DNA of 15,519 nt from Paracoccaceae bacterium (lineage in GTDB: Bacteria; Pseudomonadota; Alphaproteobacteria; Rhodobacterales; Rhodobacteraceae): contig DAOUQK010000043.1 of NCBI GenBank assembly GCA_030625695.1, positions 1-15,519 on the forward strand. Direction: 5' to 3'. Each line of letters begins with the position of its first letter. Position 1 is the stretch's first letter. The translations under genes and the position numbers were made by a program. Below the pieces are notes generated by a model that did not search any database, was not told the DNA's origin, and saw nothing but the letters and a program-made list of their open reading frames with translations. This document shows, piece after piece, positions 14,485 through 15,519 of the stretch.

Positions 14485-14874
14485 GAAAAACCTCTTTTGG
14501 CACACAGCCCCAGACCGAAACCGGAGCCATTGAAAAACTGACCGGAACAATCGACCTGACTAGATCGATACCCGATAATTATGCGCCGGGTTCCCGATTT
14601 GGTCCCTGACGTGAATCAAACAAACCCCTGAAGTTATGCAATTTACCTGAACGTTGGGCCGCAATTAGGGATGGTGTCAGGCCGATGTGAACCAGCCTAT
14701 ATATGGACAGTGAAACTGCACTTTACGCACCAAATCCCGCTGACAGAGTCGGCCACCGGACAGAACGCCAAAAACCGACAGAGGCGGATTTTTGCCTGCC
14801 CAAACAATTGGGCTTGATTGGATGCGGAATTCTTGAGAACTCGGTGTTAATCAAGAAACTGTACTCGGATAATC
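14485..14874. other. Intergenic region between divergent genes, no gene seen
   Basis: This 390-base region separates the start codons of the PASTA gene (minus) and the right-edge gene (plus). It must hold both promoters, but I find no convincing pair of -35/-10 hexamers. A small perfect hairpin lies at 14798-14813 (GCCCAA, loop ACAA, TTGGGC). An open frame from 14703 continues into the next gene in a different phase and has no protein-like features. Confidence 0.5.
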
Positions 14875-15519
14875 ATGTTGCGCTATTTTTTCTCTCCCCG
14901 TTTCACCCGGGCCATTCTGTGTCTGTTGACTGCTCTGACCATCCCGGCAACGGTCAACGCCGCCGCAAAGGCCTGTTCTCAACCGCTGACGCGCAGCATG
15001 CCGGATCGAGTTTTCAAGGCTCCGTCAGGTAGTGCTGTCATGGAACAGTTGTTGAATGTCAGTGGTAAACAGCGGGACAACGCAGTTGCGCAACAGGTGC
15101 TGGCGGGGAACATGCCTTCGTTCCTGCGCAATCTGGTGCCGGTATCCATCGCCGGAACACTGGCTGGCGGCAAGGCGGTTCTGATCACTATCTGCGTGAC
15201 ACCCGGTTATCTTGCGGTTGGTGGGGATCGGGATTTTGTCCGGGTTCCAATGGGTCTTGCAGCCGCTGCGCGCATTGCAAGCAAGATGGATTTCTTGCTG
15301 CCCACCACACGGATGGTCGATGCCATCTATGATCAGGCACAGGTTCATCTGGCCCCCAAACCGATGAAACCGACCAACCAAATGAGTTCGACCTCATATT
15401 TGCTGGCACACAACCAGACACTTGATCAACAGCGCGACAGGACGGGTCAGCCCCTGAGTGAATTAACCGCAGGTCATAAAAAGGACCTGGTTTTGTCCAA
15501 CCGGCTGCGTTCAAAACCG
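14875..15519 (+). CDS. Conserved secreted protein of unknown function, 3' end beyond the window
   Basis: The frame is open from ATG at 14875 to the window end (215 codons). It begins with a signal peptide (LCLLTALTIPATVNA-A, cleavage near residue 28). The mature part contains VAVGG-like and highly patterned segments: ITICVTPGYLAVGGDRDFVR, LPTTRMVDAIYDQAQVHLAP, SSTSYLLAHN and LTAGHKKDLVLSNRL. I recognise the motif series FVR-P...LPT-KMVD-IY...GHKKD from uncharacterised secreted proteins of several bacterial phyla, but I know no function and will not name one. The conserved His and Lys residues in GHKKD could be part of an active site; that is speculation. The Shine-Dalgarno is weak. It is divergent from the PASTA gene. 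Confidence 0.72.
   Translation, partial: MLRYFFSPRFTRAILCLLTALTIPATVNAAAKACSQPLTRSMPDRVFKAPSGSAVMEQLLNVSGKQRDNAVAQQVLAGNMPSFLRNLVPVSIAGTLAGGKAVLITICVTPGYLAVGGDRDFVRVPMGLAAAARIASKMDFLLPTTRMVDAIYDQAQVHLAPKPMKPTNQMSSTSYLLAHNQTLDQQRDRTGQPLSELTAGHKKDLVLSNRLRSKP

Noticed and set aside
14703..15032. Plus-strand open frame starting in the intergenic region
   Set aside because: It overlaps the right-edge secreted-protein gene in another phase, and lacks a signal peptide and family features.
7102..15519. Second copy of the tRNA 3' end as a right attachment site
   Set aside because: Scanning by eye found no repeat of the T-arm and acceptor sequence within the window; it may lie beyond the right edge.
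1..15519. CRISPR array, rRNA genes, complete insertion sequence or plasmid origin
   Set aside because: No regularly spaced repeats, rRNA sequence, intact transposase with terminal inverted repeats, or iteron cluster was seen.

Overview
The window looks like a chromosomal segment of an alphaproteobacterium, most likely of the Rhodobacterales or a close relative. The evidence is the GC-rich codon use, the DnaK/DnaJ sequences, a heat-shock promoter of the alphaproteobacterial RpoH type (GTTG-N18-CCTATATACG) before dnaK, and Rhodobacterales-like RadC and YcaQ proteins. This is judged from the sequence alone, with no database search.

Layout. Positions 1-473 (minus) hold the N-terminal part of an AlkB-type DNA dealkylase, cut by the left edge. 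Divergent from it, 651-3792 (plus) is the dnaK-dnaJ chaperone operon, with a heat-shock promoter and a perfect 11-bp GNRA-looped hairpin between the genes. radC (3871-4650, plus) follows, and it converges on a YcaQ/AlkX-like DNA glycosylase gene (4658-5872, minus). That gene sits directly behind a GntR-like LacI-family regulator gene (5876-6901, minus), in the same reading frame and separated by one stop codon and one sense codon. A tRNA-Arg(CCT) gene lies at 7025-7101 (plus).

From the tRNA rightwards the character changes. Next to the tRNA 3' end, 7102-7551 holds the last ~27 residues of a tyrosine recombinase (minus strand) and a pair of imperfect 20-21-nt repeats. I read this as the scar of an integrated element. 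Then come three plus-strand genes: a secreted NADase-type glycan-binding-like protein broken by a one-base frameshift, a secreted SH3-like protein, and an exported HEAT-repeat protein. They converge on three minus-strand genes, listed here in transcription order: a 931-residue secreted PASTA-repeat protein, then two paralogous secreted Sel1-repeat proteins that share an N-terminal beta-rich domain and even their ribosome-binding leader. The right edge (14875 onward, plus) cuts a further secreted protein of a conserved family that I recognise by motif but cannot name.

How the parts work together. The left half is housekeeping: protein folding under sigma-32 control, flanked by three DNA-repair-related genes (alkB, radC, ycaQ-like). 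The right half (7552-15519) is a block in which all seven genes encode exported proteins built from binding or scaffold modules (glycan-binding-like, SH3, HEAT, Sel1, PASTA, a possible peptidoglycan-binding-like tail), with no recognisable enzyme. It is the best candidate here for an undescribed system. A periplasmic or cell-wall-associated assembly is a reasonable hypothesis, but no function is proven by the sequence.
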